Part shown: positions 25,420 through 34,330 of the stretch, piece after piece | How the letters are laid out: each line of letters starts with the position of its first letter | Position numbering within the stretch: position 1 is the first letter of the stretch | Origin: Thiocapsa roseopersicina | GTDB lineage: Bacteria > Pseudomonadota > Gammaproteobacteria > Chromatiales > Chromatiaceae | NCBI RefSeq assembly: GCF_900106925.1 | Contig: NZ_FNNZ01000001.1 | Span: 186,001-250,000, forward strand | Length of the DNA stretch: 64,000 nucleotides | Direction: 5' to 3' | Notes under the pieces: model-generated | Database searches by the model: none | What the model saw: only the letters and a program-made list of their open reading frames with translations | What the model was told of the DNA's origin: nothing | Made by a program: the position numbers and the translations under genes

Positions 25420-26697
25420 ATGTCCGTAGTCATCCAAGTCGAGAACTTAAGCAAATACTACCGCCTGGGCCTGATCGGCGGCGGCACCCTGCGCGAAGAC
25501 ATCAACCGTTGGTGGGCGATGACCCGCGGCAGGCCCGATCCACTGCTCAGGATCGGCCAGGAAGACCACGGCAACCGCGTGGGCGGCGAGCTCTGGGCCT
25601 TGCGCGACGTGAGCTTCGAAGTGCGCGAAGGCGAGATCCTCGGCATCATCGGCCGAAACGGCGCCGGCAAGAGTACCCTGCTCAAGATCCTCTCCCGGAT
25701 CACCGCGCCGACAAGTGGGCAGATCAAGATCAGGGGCCGTGTCGGCAGCCTGCTCGAGGTCGGCACCGGCTTCCATCCCGAACTGACGGGGCGCGAGAAC
25801 ATCTATCTCAACGGCGCCATCCTCGGCATGAAGAAGCCCGAGATCACCCGCAAGCTGGATGAGATCATCGATTTTGCCGAGATAGAGCAATTCATCGATA
25901 CGCCCGTCAAGCGGTATTCATCCGGCATGACGGTACGTCTGGCATTTGCCGTAGCTGCCTATCTAGAGCCCGAGATCCTGATTATTGACGAGGTTTTGGC
26001 TGTCGGCGACGCAGCCTTCCAGAAAAAATGCCTGGGAAAAATGAAGGATGTAGCAGGTCATGGAAGAACCGTTCTGTTCGTCAGTCATAATATGGGATCA
26101 ATCAGCGATCTATGTACGAGGGCGACACTCATTGAGCACGGCAAGATGAAAACGGAAGGGCACCCGAAAGATATTGTTGAACGATATCTTACTTCGGGAA
26201 CGCATAACGCTTCCAGCCGTCAATGGCAGAATGACGAAGCCCCGGGGGATACAAGCTGCAGACTTTTGTCTATCGAGGTTTTTCAGTCAAACCAACCTAT
26301 TTCGACATCAGCCGCATTAATAACCTTGCCAGTCGATATCCGGACGACGGTGAGGATCGATAGCGCAGCAGAAGAAATTGGAATAAACACTATCATCGTT
26401 AACTCGGAAGGGAAGATCGTCGTGCATAGCTCAAGCATTATGAATCGCGCTCTGCGGAAAATGGGAGTTGGCGAGCATAAGCTAAGCGCTCTACTTCCTT
26501 CACACTTACTAAACGCAGGTTTTTACTCGGTTTCTGCCAGCGCCGCTATCCCATACAAGCGTCTTATATTTAATGAACCCCATGCAGTGTCGTTCAGCAT
26601 AGCCGCCGATTGCACCGCGATGGGTCGATATTCCGAAAACGCATGGACAGGTATAACTGGCCCAGGGATTGCCGCTTGGACTGACGTAGATCCGTGA
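25420..26697 (+). CDS. wzt: polysaccharide ABC exporter ATP-binding subunit with C-terminal carbohydrate-binding domain
   Basis: A 425-residue Wzt. The nucleotide-binding domain has Walker A GRNGAGKSTLLK near 82, signature VKRYSSGMTVRLAFA near 166 and Walker B PEILIIDEVLAVGD near 185. Residues from about 265 form the Wzt_C beta-sandwich that recognises the terminal sugar or cap of the glycan before export. Up to roughly 25900 the gene is strongly GC-rich; beyond that codon use shifts to AT-richer codons, as in the genes that follow. This suggests a recombination joint that swapped the glycan-specific half. Confidence 0.92.
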   Translation: MSVVIQVENLSKYYRLGLIGGGTLREDINRWWAMTRGRPDPLLRIGQEDHGNRVGGELWALRDVSFEVREGEILGIIGRNGAGKSTLLKILSRITAPTSGQIKIRGRVGSLLEVGTGFHPELTGRENIYLNGAILGMKKPEITRKLDEIIDFAEIEQFIDTPVKRYSSGMTVRLAFAVAAYLEPEILIIDEVLAVGDAAFQKKCLGKMKDVAGHGRTVLFVSHNMGSISDLCTRATLIEHGKMKTEGHPKDIVERYLTSGTHNASSRQWQNDEAPGDTSCRLLSIEVFQSNQPISTSAALITLPVDIRTTVRIDSAAEEIGINTIIVNSEGKIVVHSSSIMNRALRKMGVGEHKLSALLPSHLLNAGFYSVSASAAIPYKRLIFNEPHAVSFSIAADCTAMGRYSENAWTGITGPGIAAWTDVDP

Positions 26698-27038
26698 TAT
26701 GGGTATCGCTTTGTTTTACATGAGGACCACCATCGCGAAGCGCGGTGTGATCTCCGATATTCCGGTCCTCGGAGAAGTCTTGTGTCGATTCCGTACAATT
26801 TTAAGCTCCATGAGCCCGGGAGTCTCGCAAATAGACTAACGGATGTGGCCCGGTCAGATGTCCGAGAGTGACGGACACGACGCGGATTCGCGAGAACCGG
26901 ATCCATTCTCTTCGATTAAGCCGCAGAGCAACTCAGACAGAAATACCTTCGCCTAGTGCCGTCCGAGTCACCTATCGGTCAGGGCGGACCGTGGCCTTGA
27001 TCATCACCGGGTTGCTTCTCCGACAGTATTCTCAATAT
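26698..27038. other. non-coding stretch after wzt
   Basis: No frame here has recognisable motifs. A frame open from 26868 joins the next gene but lacks family similarity before 27039. It may contain the promoter of the FkbM gene; nothing specific was identified. Confidence 0.4.
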
Positions 27039-27797
27039 ATGAAAAACCCTTTCGGTCAAGCTGTTCATACTACTCTAAACCGCTTCGGCCTGGAGCTTAG
27101 GCTGACGCGTAATCTCCAAGCCGCCAGAGAACGCGAAAGGGCCGAACGCCAGCTTGAGCCCTGGCGTCTTTTGCAACACTATGACGTGCGCACCGTTCTC
27201 GATATCGGCGCGAACGAGGGTCAGTTTGCCAAGTTGATTCGGGATCTCTGTCCCCGCACCCTGGTCTATTCATTCGAGCCGCTACCCGACATTCATATCC
27301 TTCTGCAACGACGGTTCAGAAATGATCCATCCGTCGTTCCCGTCCCCTGTGGGCTAAGCGATGGAGCAGGGCGAGTTGTGATGAACCGAAGCACCTTCAG
27401 CCCGAGTTCTTCGTTACTTCCCATGGCGGAACTGCATCGTACTGAGTATCCACACAGCGCGCCGCAGACTACCGTTGAGGTCGATGTCCAGCGCCTGGAT
27501 GATTGGATGACGGCCTCTGGTCTTAAGGCCGGGCCTCATGTCCTTGTCAAGCTTGATGTACAAGGCCATGAGTTGGCAGTGATCCGGGGTGGCATTAATA
27601 CCTTACGACAGGCTCGCTTCGCGATTGTCGAGGTCTCCTTCTTCGAGTTGTACGAGCGACAACCTTTATTCGATGGTATTTATCGGGAGTTGAGGGCGCT
27701 TGGCTACGTCTATCGGGGTAGCCTTGAGCAGACTTTCAGCCATCAACAGGACCGCATCCTGTTTGCGGATGCCCTTTTTGAGAATATTTTTGACTGA
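27039..27797 (+). CDS. FkbM-family methyltransferase
   Basis: A 252-residue SAM-dependent methyltransferase. Motif I is VLDIGANEGQFAKL near 49, motif II-like YSFEPLPDIH near 73, DVQRLDDWM, and the FkbM hallmark VKLDVQGHELAVIRG near 178. FkbM enzymes O-methylate sugars or polyketides; next to Wzt a role in glycan capping or sugar methylation is plausible. ATG 27039 is where family similarity starts; an extension to 26868 is unlikely. No strong ribosome site is present. Confidence 0.85.
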   Translation: MKNPFGQAVHTTLNRFGLELRLTRNLQAARERERAERQLEPWRLLQHYDVRTVLDIGANEGQFAKLIRDLCPRTLVYSFEPLPDIHILLQRRFRNDPSVVPVPCGLSDGAGRVVMNRSTFSPSSSLLPMAELHRTEYPHSAPQTTVEVDVQRLDDWMTASGLKAGPHVLVKLDVQGHELAVIRGGINTLRQARFAIVEVSFFELYERQPLFDGIYRELRALGYVYRGSLEQTFSHQQDRILFADALFENIFD

Positions 27798-27839
27798 CTC
27801 ATTGCCGTGGATGGCGATGAGCGTTATCCACTTGAAAAG

Positions 27840-28053
27840 GCATCGACTTGCTGCAAGCACCGCTCCCGATGATCCGAACTGGAGCGGTCGCACGATGAAC
27901 AAACTTCTGGGCTACGCAGCGGCGCATGAGGCGGGGATGCGATTGTACTCGCGCACCTTGGACGAGGACCATCGTCGCCGCAACGCGGCGATCGAGGGGC
28001 TGAAGATCGGTTTCGGCGACACTCGAAGCAGGTCGATACCTTCTCAACGTTAA
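27840..28053 (+). pseudogene. remnant of a transposase gene start (left inverted copy)
   Basis: ATG 27895 begins MNKLLGYAAAHEAG and contains RTLDEDHRRRNAAIEGLKIGFGD before the frame loses sense. The upstream 55 nt (ATCGAC-T-CTGC-AGCA, GATCCGAAC, GGAG) match the reverse complement of 29512-29562, and the coding parts share R-RTL-E-HRRRNAAIE. The pattern resembles the N-termini of ISAzo13-type transposases, but that identification is tentative. Confidence 0.6.
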
Positions 28054-28227
28054 CCCTTCTTAAAGAACAGGCCGAGTTAAAAATACGTTGCTTGGTAGTG
28101 AATCGTTACTTTATTTGTCTTGTTGCAATATGATTAGAGTCCTTTTCTCATTTTCACGGTTGTAATGAGAGAGTCGCATGTTGAATGAACGGCCTTTGGT
28201 GCATAAGCGCGGGCAGGAGATAGGCAG
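28054..28227. promoter_or_regulatory. AT-rich promoter-like segment with a repeated motif
   Basis: This stretch is much richer in AT than its surroundings. TACGTTGCTTGGTAGTGAAT then CGTTACT (28083-28109) is closely repeated, in the same direction, as TACGTGCTTGTTTGTGAATA then GTTACT just before the gene at 29640. It probably holds the promoter for 28228. Confidence 0.45.
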
Positions 28228-29154
28228 ATGCCTGTGACTTGTCGTTTTTGCGGCTCAAATCAGTTGATCGATTTGGGTCCGTGTGCACCGGTGGTGAAAT
28301 GCCAGATAAATCTTTCGTTTTCCGATCAGAACCCTGGACGGCTCTACCGGTGTACGCGATGCCACTTTGGACAACGTTCGCCGCATCTTGAAGATACAGT
28401 GCTTGCCGCAGCCTATCGTGCGACTTCCGCGGAAGAAATGGATTATTCTCTGGTCGAGAACGCCGCCTGGCGGTTGGGGCGGAGTTTTCTGACATTCGAA
28501 GGTAACGAAGTACGTCACATCTGTGACGTCGGGTGCCACGCAGGCGCCTTCCTAAACAGGTTACCGTCCCGCTGGAAGCGTTTCGGCATTGAGAGTGCGG
28601 TTGAGCCACGTAGGCATGCGTCGGAGATTCATGGCGTCACGCTCATCGGTGAGCGAATCGAGGCGGTGCCGTGTCGGTGGCAGCACGCCTTTGATGCCGT
28701 CACGATGTTCGATGTGTTTGAACATCTCGTACATCCGTTCGAGCAACTCGCTCAGGTCGCCACTTGGTTGCGGCCAGGTGGTCGGTTGCTTTTGAGTACC
28801 GGTGATATGGATGCGTGGTCTTGGCGGTTGGCGGGTGGAAATTATTGGTATCTGCAGACCTTGCTACATCTTTCGTTTGGATCACGCAGCTTTTTTCAAC
28901 AGATTCATAGACTGCTGCCCCTGCGATTGGTCGCGATGTATCGGATTCCGCATCAGGATGCCTCCCCCCAGGTAAAGCTGGATCAGTTATTTGAATTCGG
29001 GTATTGGGAATGCCGCCAGCGAGGCGGCTTTTACCGCCTACCGCAGCGCTTGATTCAGTCTTTACCACGTTACCGAGGACTGATGCATAGGCAAGGACCG
29101 CCGTGGACGATGGCCATGAAAGATCACGTTCTCGTTATTTTTGAGTCTTTTTAA
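28228..29154 (+). CDS. class I SAM-dependent methyltransferase with N-terminal zinc-binding motif
   Basis: A 308-residue protein. The N-terminus has two Cys pairs, CRFCGS and CTRCHFG, typical of the zinc-knuckle domain of sugar C-methyltransferase-like proteins. The SAM domain has ICDVGCHAGAFLNRL near 92, AVTMFDVFEHLVHPFEQL near 151 and LRPGGRLLLST near 178. Such enzymes methylate sugars or sugar lipids in polysaccharide clusters. AGGAG lies upstream of ATG 28228. The gene is enclosed by inverted transposase remnants, so it may have arrived as cargo. Confidence 0.83.
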   Translation: MPVTCRFCGSNQLIDLGPCAPVVKCQINLSFSDQNPGRLYRCTRCHFGQRSPHLEDTVLAAAYRATSAEEMDYSLVENAAWRLGRSFLTFEGNEVRHICDVGCHAGAFLNRLPSRWKRFGIESAVEPRRHASEIHGVTLIGERIEAVPCRWQHAFDAVTMFDVFEHLVHPFEQLAQVATWLRPGGRLLLSTGDMDAWSWRLAGGNYWYLQTLLHLSFGSRSFFQQIHRLLPLRLVAMYRIPHQDASPQVKLDQLFEFGYWECRQRGGFYRLPQRLIQSLPRYRGLMHRQGPPWTMAMKDHVLVIFESF

Positions 29155-29355
29155 CACGACGATGAATACATGAGTGGAGATCCGAAATGATTACGGGCTC
29201 ATTCCGTGGATGGTGATGATCGACTTTGGGTATCCTGAAGGCGGTCGCTTCGCTGCCGGATATCATTGCCGAGCGCTCGATTCCGTCATCCGCGATACTG
29301 CGCAAACAGGCGAGGCCGTCGATGTTTTGAACCCCTCAACAAGCCAGCACGCACG
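29155..29355. other. non-coding stretch, possible insertion-element debris
   Basis: No supported gene. The stretch leads into the right transposase remnant and may be part of the same decayed element. Confidence 0.4.
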
Positions 29356-29562
29356 TCACGTTGGCGATGGGCACCGAAGCCAACAGATCCGGGGCGCTTC
29401 GATCGCCGCGTTGCGCCGCCGGTGCTCCTCGCCCAAGGTGCGAGCGAGCAACCGCACTGTTGACCCGCACGCCTTCGGCGCCGAGTCCGCGTAGCGCGGA
29501 AATTTGCTCATGGTGCGATTCCTCCGTTCGGATCGTCGAGAGTGATGCTCGCAGAAGGTCGA
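29356..29562 (-). pseudogene. remnant of a transposase gene start (right inverted copy)
   Basis: On the minus strand CGGAGG precedes ATG 29511, which begins MSKFPRYADSAPKA and includes LLARTLGEEHRRRNAAIEA before a stop at 29356. Upstream sequence (GATCCGAACGGAGGAATCGC) matches the left copy (GATCCGAACTGGAGCGGTCG) and continues to match for some 50 nt. Only the gene start survives. Confidence 0.6.
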
Positions 29563-29639
29563 TAGCTGCTCAAAGCGGTAACGCTATTTTTATAACAGAA
29601 ATCCGAGATAATATACGTGCTTGTTTGTGAATAGTTACT

Positions 29640-30509
29640 ATGGAATCAGTTAAGTTTGATATTTCGGTTGTGACGCCATCCTTGAATCAGGCGAAGTTTC
29701 TAGAAGCCACGCTTCAATCAGTCCTGAGTCAAGGCTACTCGAGGTTGGAGCATATTGTCGTCGACGGCGCAAGCGAAGATGGTTCGACCATGATCATAGA
29801 CGCACACTCGGACCACCTTGCGGACTGGGTTAGCGAGCCGGACAGCGGACAAGCGAACGCGATTAATAAGGGATTCGCTAAAGCAACCGGCGATATTCTA
29901 TGCTGGATCAACTCGGACGACCTCCTGGCGCCTGGTTGTCTGCAGCGCGTTGCGGACTATTTTTCCAATCATCCGGATGCGGTTTGGTGTACCGGACAGT
30001 GCCAGCTCATCAATGAAACCGGGGTACCCGGTCAGGTGTTGGAGGTCAATGCAGCGTTGCCTTCGATTTCGTGGCTTATGCACTTTCGTGATAATCGTGC
30101 GGCGATACTTCAACCTTCCACCTTTTGGCGACGGGAGGCATGGGAGGCTGTCGGGCCTCTGCGGGAGGATCTCCATTATGCCTTCGATTTCGAGTTTTTT
30201 TATCGTATTCGAGAGCACTTCGGCCCGCCTGGACAGTTGGATACGGTCCTCTCGCAATTCCGCCTTCATGACTCGAGCAAAACGGTTTCCACCGGAGAGA
30301 TGTTCCTAATCGAGGTAATGGACGTCGTTCGGGAGAAACGTTCTGGATTATCCGCGAACGACCGAGTGATCGTCGAGGCTTGGCTGGCTGCCGAGCGTGC
30401 AAAGGAGTGCTTCATCCGCCAGCAAAAGGCCCTGAAACAGGGCAATTTTTTGATGCACTGGAGGTGGCGGGTGCTTGGATGGGCGCACCGGATTGCGCGC
30501 GTCTTCTAG
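29640..30509 (+). CDS. family 2 glycosyltransferase
   Basis: A 289-residue GT-A fold enzyme. The N-terminus ISVVTPSLNQAKFLEATLQSVLSQ is standard; HIVVDGASEDGST, the SEPDSGQANAINKGFAKATG segment, and the metal-binding DxD-like WINSDDLL near 90 follow. C-terminal DLHYAFDFEFFYRI is like WcaA-type inverting transferases. It adds one sugar to a lipid-linked glycan on the cytoplasmic face. No donor can be assigned. It is preceded by the promoter-like repeat seen also before 28228. Confidence 0.88.
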   Translation: MESVKFDISVVTPSLNQAKFLEATLQSVLSQGYSRLEHIVVDGASEDGSTMIIDAHSDHLADWVSEPDSGQANAINKGFAKATGDILCWINSDDLLAPGCLQRVADYFSNHPDAVWCTGQCQLINETGVPGQVLEVNAALPSISWLMHFRDNRAAILQPSTFWRREAWEAVGPLREDLHYAFDFEFFYRIREHFGPPGQLDTVLSQFRLHDSSKTVSTGEMFLIEVMDVVREKRSGLSANDRVIVEAWLAAERAKECFIRQQKALKQGNFLMHWRWRVLGWAHRIARVF

Positions 30510-30657
30510 GTGCGGCGGGGTTGTAGTTTTGTCCAGCCGCTGTCCCAGCCTTTCGTCTTCGTTTTTAGTTAACGACTTTTCCCAACGCCACCCGGCCTGG
30601 GTGAAGAGTTTATTATAAATTACCAATGGTCCCTTGCTGGGAATTTCGTGAGTGGAT

Positions 30658-31674
30658 ATGAACGGGATGAATTTCGGCGTGACCGCACAGACTTCTACGA
30701 GCCGTCCTTGTCCGTTATGTCATTCGACGCGCAATGAATTCGTGGCGAGTGTGTCGGCGGTACAGGTTATCGAATCCAGTCCTTATTATGATGATTCATT
30801 TTACGAGGCTTTCGGAATTACACCCGAAACGAGGTTTGCCTTGTCTCGATGTCTGGACTGCTCCTTGGTCTTTTCGTCCGAAATCCCCTCCGAAGAAGTT
30901 TTACAGAGGCTTTATCGAGTCGACACTGCTTCCGTCGAGGATATGGTTGGCGTCTTCGCGCGTCCTGGACGGGCGGCTTTCGCGTTCGAATCGTTGTCGA
31001 AGCTGCTCACCGCGCTGGACCGGAGACTCCCTCGGGATGCTCAAGGGCGTGTCTCTGACGGTGTCAGAATACTGGATGTGGGATGCGCATTTGGAGTCGG
31101 TATCTCGGGCCTGACCCGCGAGTTTTTCCCATACGAAGTGTCTGGCGTAGAGGGTTCCATTGTCGTTCGGGACTACCTAACTAGGTCCGGAGTCACAACT
31201 TATGCTCGACTCGACGATATACCTTGTGGAAGCGTTTTCGACGGAATCATCCTAAATGACGTGCTTGAGCATGTTCCCGAGCCAATGATCTTCGCCTCGA
31301 GGTTGCTGGACTTCTGTCATCCAGGTTCCGTGCTATGGATTAATGTTCCGAATTTTATCGACTGGCGCATGGATGCTGTTGTCGAGATGATCGCGAAGGG
31401 CGGGCAGGTGCCAAAGGATCTCAACCCGTGGGAGCATCTCTCCTATTTCAGTCCGCGGACTTTAGACGCTCTGATGGGGAGGGCCGGTTTTAAAAGACTC
31501 GAACTGTCTTCGGTAGAATACCGACTTGAATGTCACTCGCTTGCCGGTACGGTGAAGACCGCGATTCGTGCGCTTCGAGACATTTGGCGACTCTACCGGA
31601 AGCGGTATCCGGGACTTGTTAGCACCTCTGGGCTTTTTGTGCCGGACGCGACGGCGCTCAGCCGTTCCTTATAG
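30658..31674 (+). CDS. class I SAM-dependent methyltransferase with N-terminal Cys pairs
   Basis: About 338 residues. N-terminal CPLCHST and CLDCSLVF pairs suggest zinc binding. The SAM site is ILDVGCAFGVGISGL near 138, followed by IILNDVLEHVPEPM near 194 and WINVPNFIDWRM. It resembles the 28228 product in plan but not closely in sequence. ATG 30658 is chosen over GTG 30652; neither has a strong ribosome site. A lipid- or sugar-linked substrate is inferred only from location. Confidence 0.82.
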   Translation: MNGMNFGVTAQTSTSRPCPLCHSTRNEFVASVSAVQVIESSPYYDDSFYEAFGITPETRFALSRCLDCSLVFSSEIPSEEVLQRLYRVDTASVEDMVGVFARPGRAAFAFESLSKLLTALDRRLPRDAQGRVSDGVRILDVGCAFGVGISGLTREFFPYEVSGVEGSIVVRDYLTRSGVTTYARLDDIPCGSVFDGIILNDVLEHVPEPMIFASRLLDFCHPGSVLWINVPNFIDWRMDAVVEMIAKGGQVPKDLNPWEHLSYFSPRTLDALMGRAGFKRLELSSVEYRLECHSLAGTVKTAIRALRDIWRLYRKRYPGLVSTSGLFVPDATALSRSL

Positions 31675-31685
31675 ATGTCTGTGTC

Positions 31686-32987
31686 ATGAAAAGGGTATTG
31701 ATCCTATACCAGTCCTCTACGGCTGCCTGCGGGGTCGGCACATGGATAGACGCACTTTCAGCGACGCTCCACCCGCAGGGCTGGGATGTGCGGGTTGGTT
31801 TGGCATGGGGCCGACGCTTTCATGATCCCTCACGTGTCGAGGTATTTCGGCTGGGTCTGCAGACCCTGCGTATGGACGGGCGTTCGGGCACTGAGGAGTC
31901 GCGTATCCAGGCAATCGAGAGAGCCATAGTAGCGACAGATCCTGACGTGGTTTTGTTGACGGTCCTCGATTCCGCGTTCGAGGCAATGCGCCGGGTTCGT
32001 TACCGGGGAGCGTCATGTCGCCTAGTCGCAGTCAACCATGGCAATCTGCCCATCCTAGCCGCGAGCCTGTTGCAAAACCGCGATGTGATCGACCAGGTGG
32101 TCTGCGTTAGCCGACTGAGCTATCAGGCTATCGGAGGAGCACTTGAGGGCTTCGAGCCGGAGCGTGTGCGGCACATTCCGAATGCCGTGGATGTGCCGAC
32201 CTTGTCTCGAAACAAGGCCGATCATCCCATGCGTATTGGCTACGTCGGCCGCTTGGCCGAGGAGAAGCGCGCAGGCGACATTGAGCCTTTTTTTCGCGCG
32301 TTGCATCGTCGGTTGCCAACAGTTGAAATGTGGGTGGCTGGGGAGGGCGAGCATGCGCCGAGCATGCGATTGCTGGCGGCGGAGTTCCCGTTCTCATTCA
32401 GATACTTCGGCGAACTGGACCGATCGGTGCTGGAACGGGATTTCTATCCCGTGCTTGATCTCCTGGTGCATTTTTCAGCCGCTGAGGCATGGGGTTTCTC
32501 CATCGCAGAGGCGATGAGTTATGGAGTCGTGCCGGTCACGTCGAAGTTTCTTGGTTTGGTGTCGGACGGTCTCGTGACGGAAGGGGAGACGGGGCTGGTG
32601 TTCCCGGTGGGTGACGTTCCCAGGGCCGTCGAGTTGGCTGTACGTCTGTGCTCCGACACCCCGCTCAGAGAGCGCCTGTCGGCCTCGGCCAAGACACAGA
32701 TCCGGGACGGTTTTTCGCTGGAGCGATTTGGTGAGCGGTGGGCGCAGACCCTTAACGAGTGTCTGAAGCTGCCTGCTTTACCGGTCCCTGCGCGTCCGTC
32801 CAGCCTCGAAGTGCGCGGTCGGTTCGGTCTACCCGGACCACAGTGGGAGCGATTGCGGCGGCTGTTGCGCAAACGCATCCCGCACGCAAGCCCCGGCGAG
32901 GAGTGGCCGCATTTCCGCTGCACGGACGAACTCATTTTGGAGCAAATGCGCGAAGCCTTCTCGGCCTCCGAAGGAGCACACAGTTGA
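31686..32987 (+). CDS. family 4 (GT-B) glycosyltransferase
   Basis: A 433-residue retaining GT-B enzyme. The N-terminal Rossmann half starts VLILYQSSTAACGVGTWI. The donor half has RIGYVGRLAEEKRAGDIE near 179, WVAGEGEHAP, and the EX7E-type site FSAAEAWGFSIAEAMSYGVVPV near 262. About 70 C-terminal residues extend beyond the fold and end EEWPHFRCTDELILEQM; a similar tail is found in the next gene, suggesting the two are related and may act in sequence. The stop overlaps the next start (TTGA). Confidence 0.88.
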   Translation: MKRVLILYQSSTAACGVGTWIDALSATLHPQGWDVRVGLAWGRRFHDPSRVEVFRLGLQTLRMDGRSGTEESRIQAIERAIVATDPDVVLLTVLDSAFEAMRRVRYRGASCRLVAVNHGNLPILAASLLQNRDVIDQVVCVSRLSYQAIGGALEGFEPERVRHIPNAVDVPTLSRNKADHPMRIGYVGRLAEEKRAGDIEPFFRALHRRLPTVEMWVAGEGEHAPSMRLLAAEFPFSFRYFGELDRSVLERDFYPVLDLLVHFSAAEAWGFSIAEAMSYGVVPVTSKFLGLVSDGLVTEGETGLVFPVGDVPRAVELAVRLCSDTPLRERLSASAKTQIRDGFSLERFGERWAQTLNECLKLPALPVPARPSSLEVRGRFGLPGPQWERLRRLLRKRIPHASPGEEWPHFRCTDELILEQMREAFSASEGAHS

Positions 32988-34330
32988 CCATCTCAAGTCC
33001 TCGCGGCTCGCTCTTGTTCGTCTCCCCAAGTGCCTATGTGCTCAGCGGGCTGGCGACTTGGCTCGACTACCTGGTGCCGGGTCTGCGGTCGGTCGGGTGG
33101 GCGGTGACCCTGGGTCTGGTTGCGGGACCTCGCTACCATCGACCCAAGCGCTATCTCGCCCGCCATCCCGTCGACAACTGGATCGCGATCTCCAGCTCGA
33201 CCGGCACTCCGGAAGGTCGAATGCGTGCGGTAGAGAAAGCCATTGAACAGGTTGCGCCAGACATGGTCGCGACCGTTAACCTGCCGGATTGCGTACTGGG
33301 CGCCGCCCGTGCGCGCCGACGTGGCCGGCCCAAACTGAAGATCGCGATGACCGTGCACGGGATCCAACCGGACCTGTATGACGATCTGCGTGCCTACGGG
33401 AGCCTGCTCGATCGTGTGTACTGCACCAATCGTTTGGCCTGTCGGCTGGCCACTGATCTTGGCGGCATCGACGACAGGCGGGTCTCTCATGTCCCTTACG
33501 GAGTGAACTACTCTGGATGTATCGTGCGTCCCGCCCGGGCGGAGCCGCTGCGCATCGCCTTCGTGGGCCGTCTGGAGCAAGACCAGAAACGCATCTTCGA
33601 CCTGGCGCCAATCCTCGCTGATCTTGATGCACAGGGGGTTCCCTACGAGTTGCAGATCGCTGGCAGCGGACCCGACGAGTCGCTCCTGAGGCAGGAGTTG
33701 ACGGAGCCCCTAGCCGCGGGCCGGGTGCGCTTTCTCGGGTTCCTGTCGCCGGATGAGCTGCAACGGCAGGTGCTGGATCAAGTCGATGTTCTGCTTCTCA
33801 CGTCCGATTGGGAAACCGGTCCTCTGGTGATCTGGGAAGCCATGGCCGCCGGGGTGCTGGTCGTGTCGTCGCGCTATGTTGGGTCCGGTCTGGAAGGTGC
33901 CCTGCGTCATGAAGAGAACGCGTTGCTGTTCTCCATCGGCGACTCTCGACAGGCGGCGCTAAATGTACGCCGCTTGTGGCAAGAGCCGGACCTGGGCGAG
34001 CGATTGCGGGCGAATGCGTACGCGTTGATCGAGGAGTGCTACAGCATCCCGGTCTCCGTCGCCAATTGGGACCGTCATCTGCGCGCCATGAATGAGCAAG
34101 CGTCGCTGCAGGCAACACCCGCGCTTGATTCGCCTGCCGCAGCGGGTCGCCTCGACCGCTGGCTTGGGGCAAGTCTGGCCGAAACGCTGAGGAGCCGGGT
34201 CGGGCGCATCGGCCCTGATGCCGGCCCCGGCGGCGAATGGCCGCATTCGCACGGAGGTACCGCTTACTGGAATAAAGACTTCTGGTCCCTGGCGAAGCGC
34301 CTTGATGAGCGCGCAGAGGCTTCGGCATGA
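32984..34330 (+). CDS. family 4 (GT-B) glycosyltransferase
   Basis: A 448-residue protein with FVSPSAYVLSGLATWLDYL at the N-terminus, RIAFVGRLEQDQKRIFDL mid-way and TSDWETGPLVIWEAMAAGVLVVSS as the donor EX7E region. The tail GPGGEWPHSHGGTAYWNKDFW resembles that of the upstream protein (GEEWPHF). TTG 32984 is favoured: AAGGAG lies eight nt before it and TTGA overlaps the preceding stop. The open frame further upstream is inside that gene. It overlaps the next start by ATGA. Confidence 0.87.
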   Translation: MTISSPRGSLLFVSPSAYVLSGLATWLDYLVPGLRSVGWAVTLGLVAGPRYHRPKRYLARHPVDNWIAISSSTGTPEGRMRAVEKAIEQVAPDMVATVNLPDCVLGAARARRRGRPKLKIAMTVHGIQPDLYDDLRAYGSLLDRVYCTNRLACRLATDLGGIDDRRVSHVPYGVNYSGCIVRPARAEPLRIAFVGRLEQDQKRIFDLAPILADLDAQGVPYELQIAGSGPDESLLRQELTEPLAAGRVRFLGFLSPDELQRQVLDQVDVLLLTSDWETGPLVIWEAMAAGVLVVSSRYVGSGLEGALRHEENALLFSIGDSRQAALNVRRLWQEPDLGERLRANAYALIEECYSIPVSVANWDRHLRAMNEQASLQATPALDSPAAAGRLDRWLGASLAETLRSRVGRIGPDAGPGGEWPHSHGGTAYWNKDFWSLAKRLDERAEASA

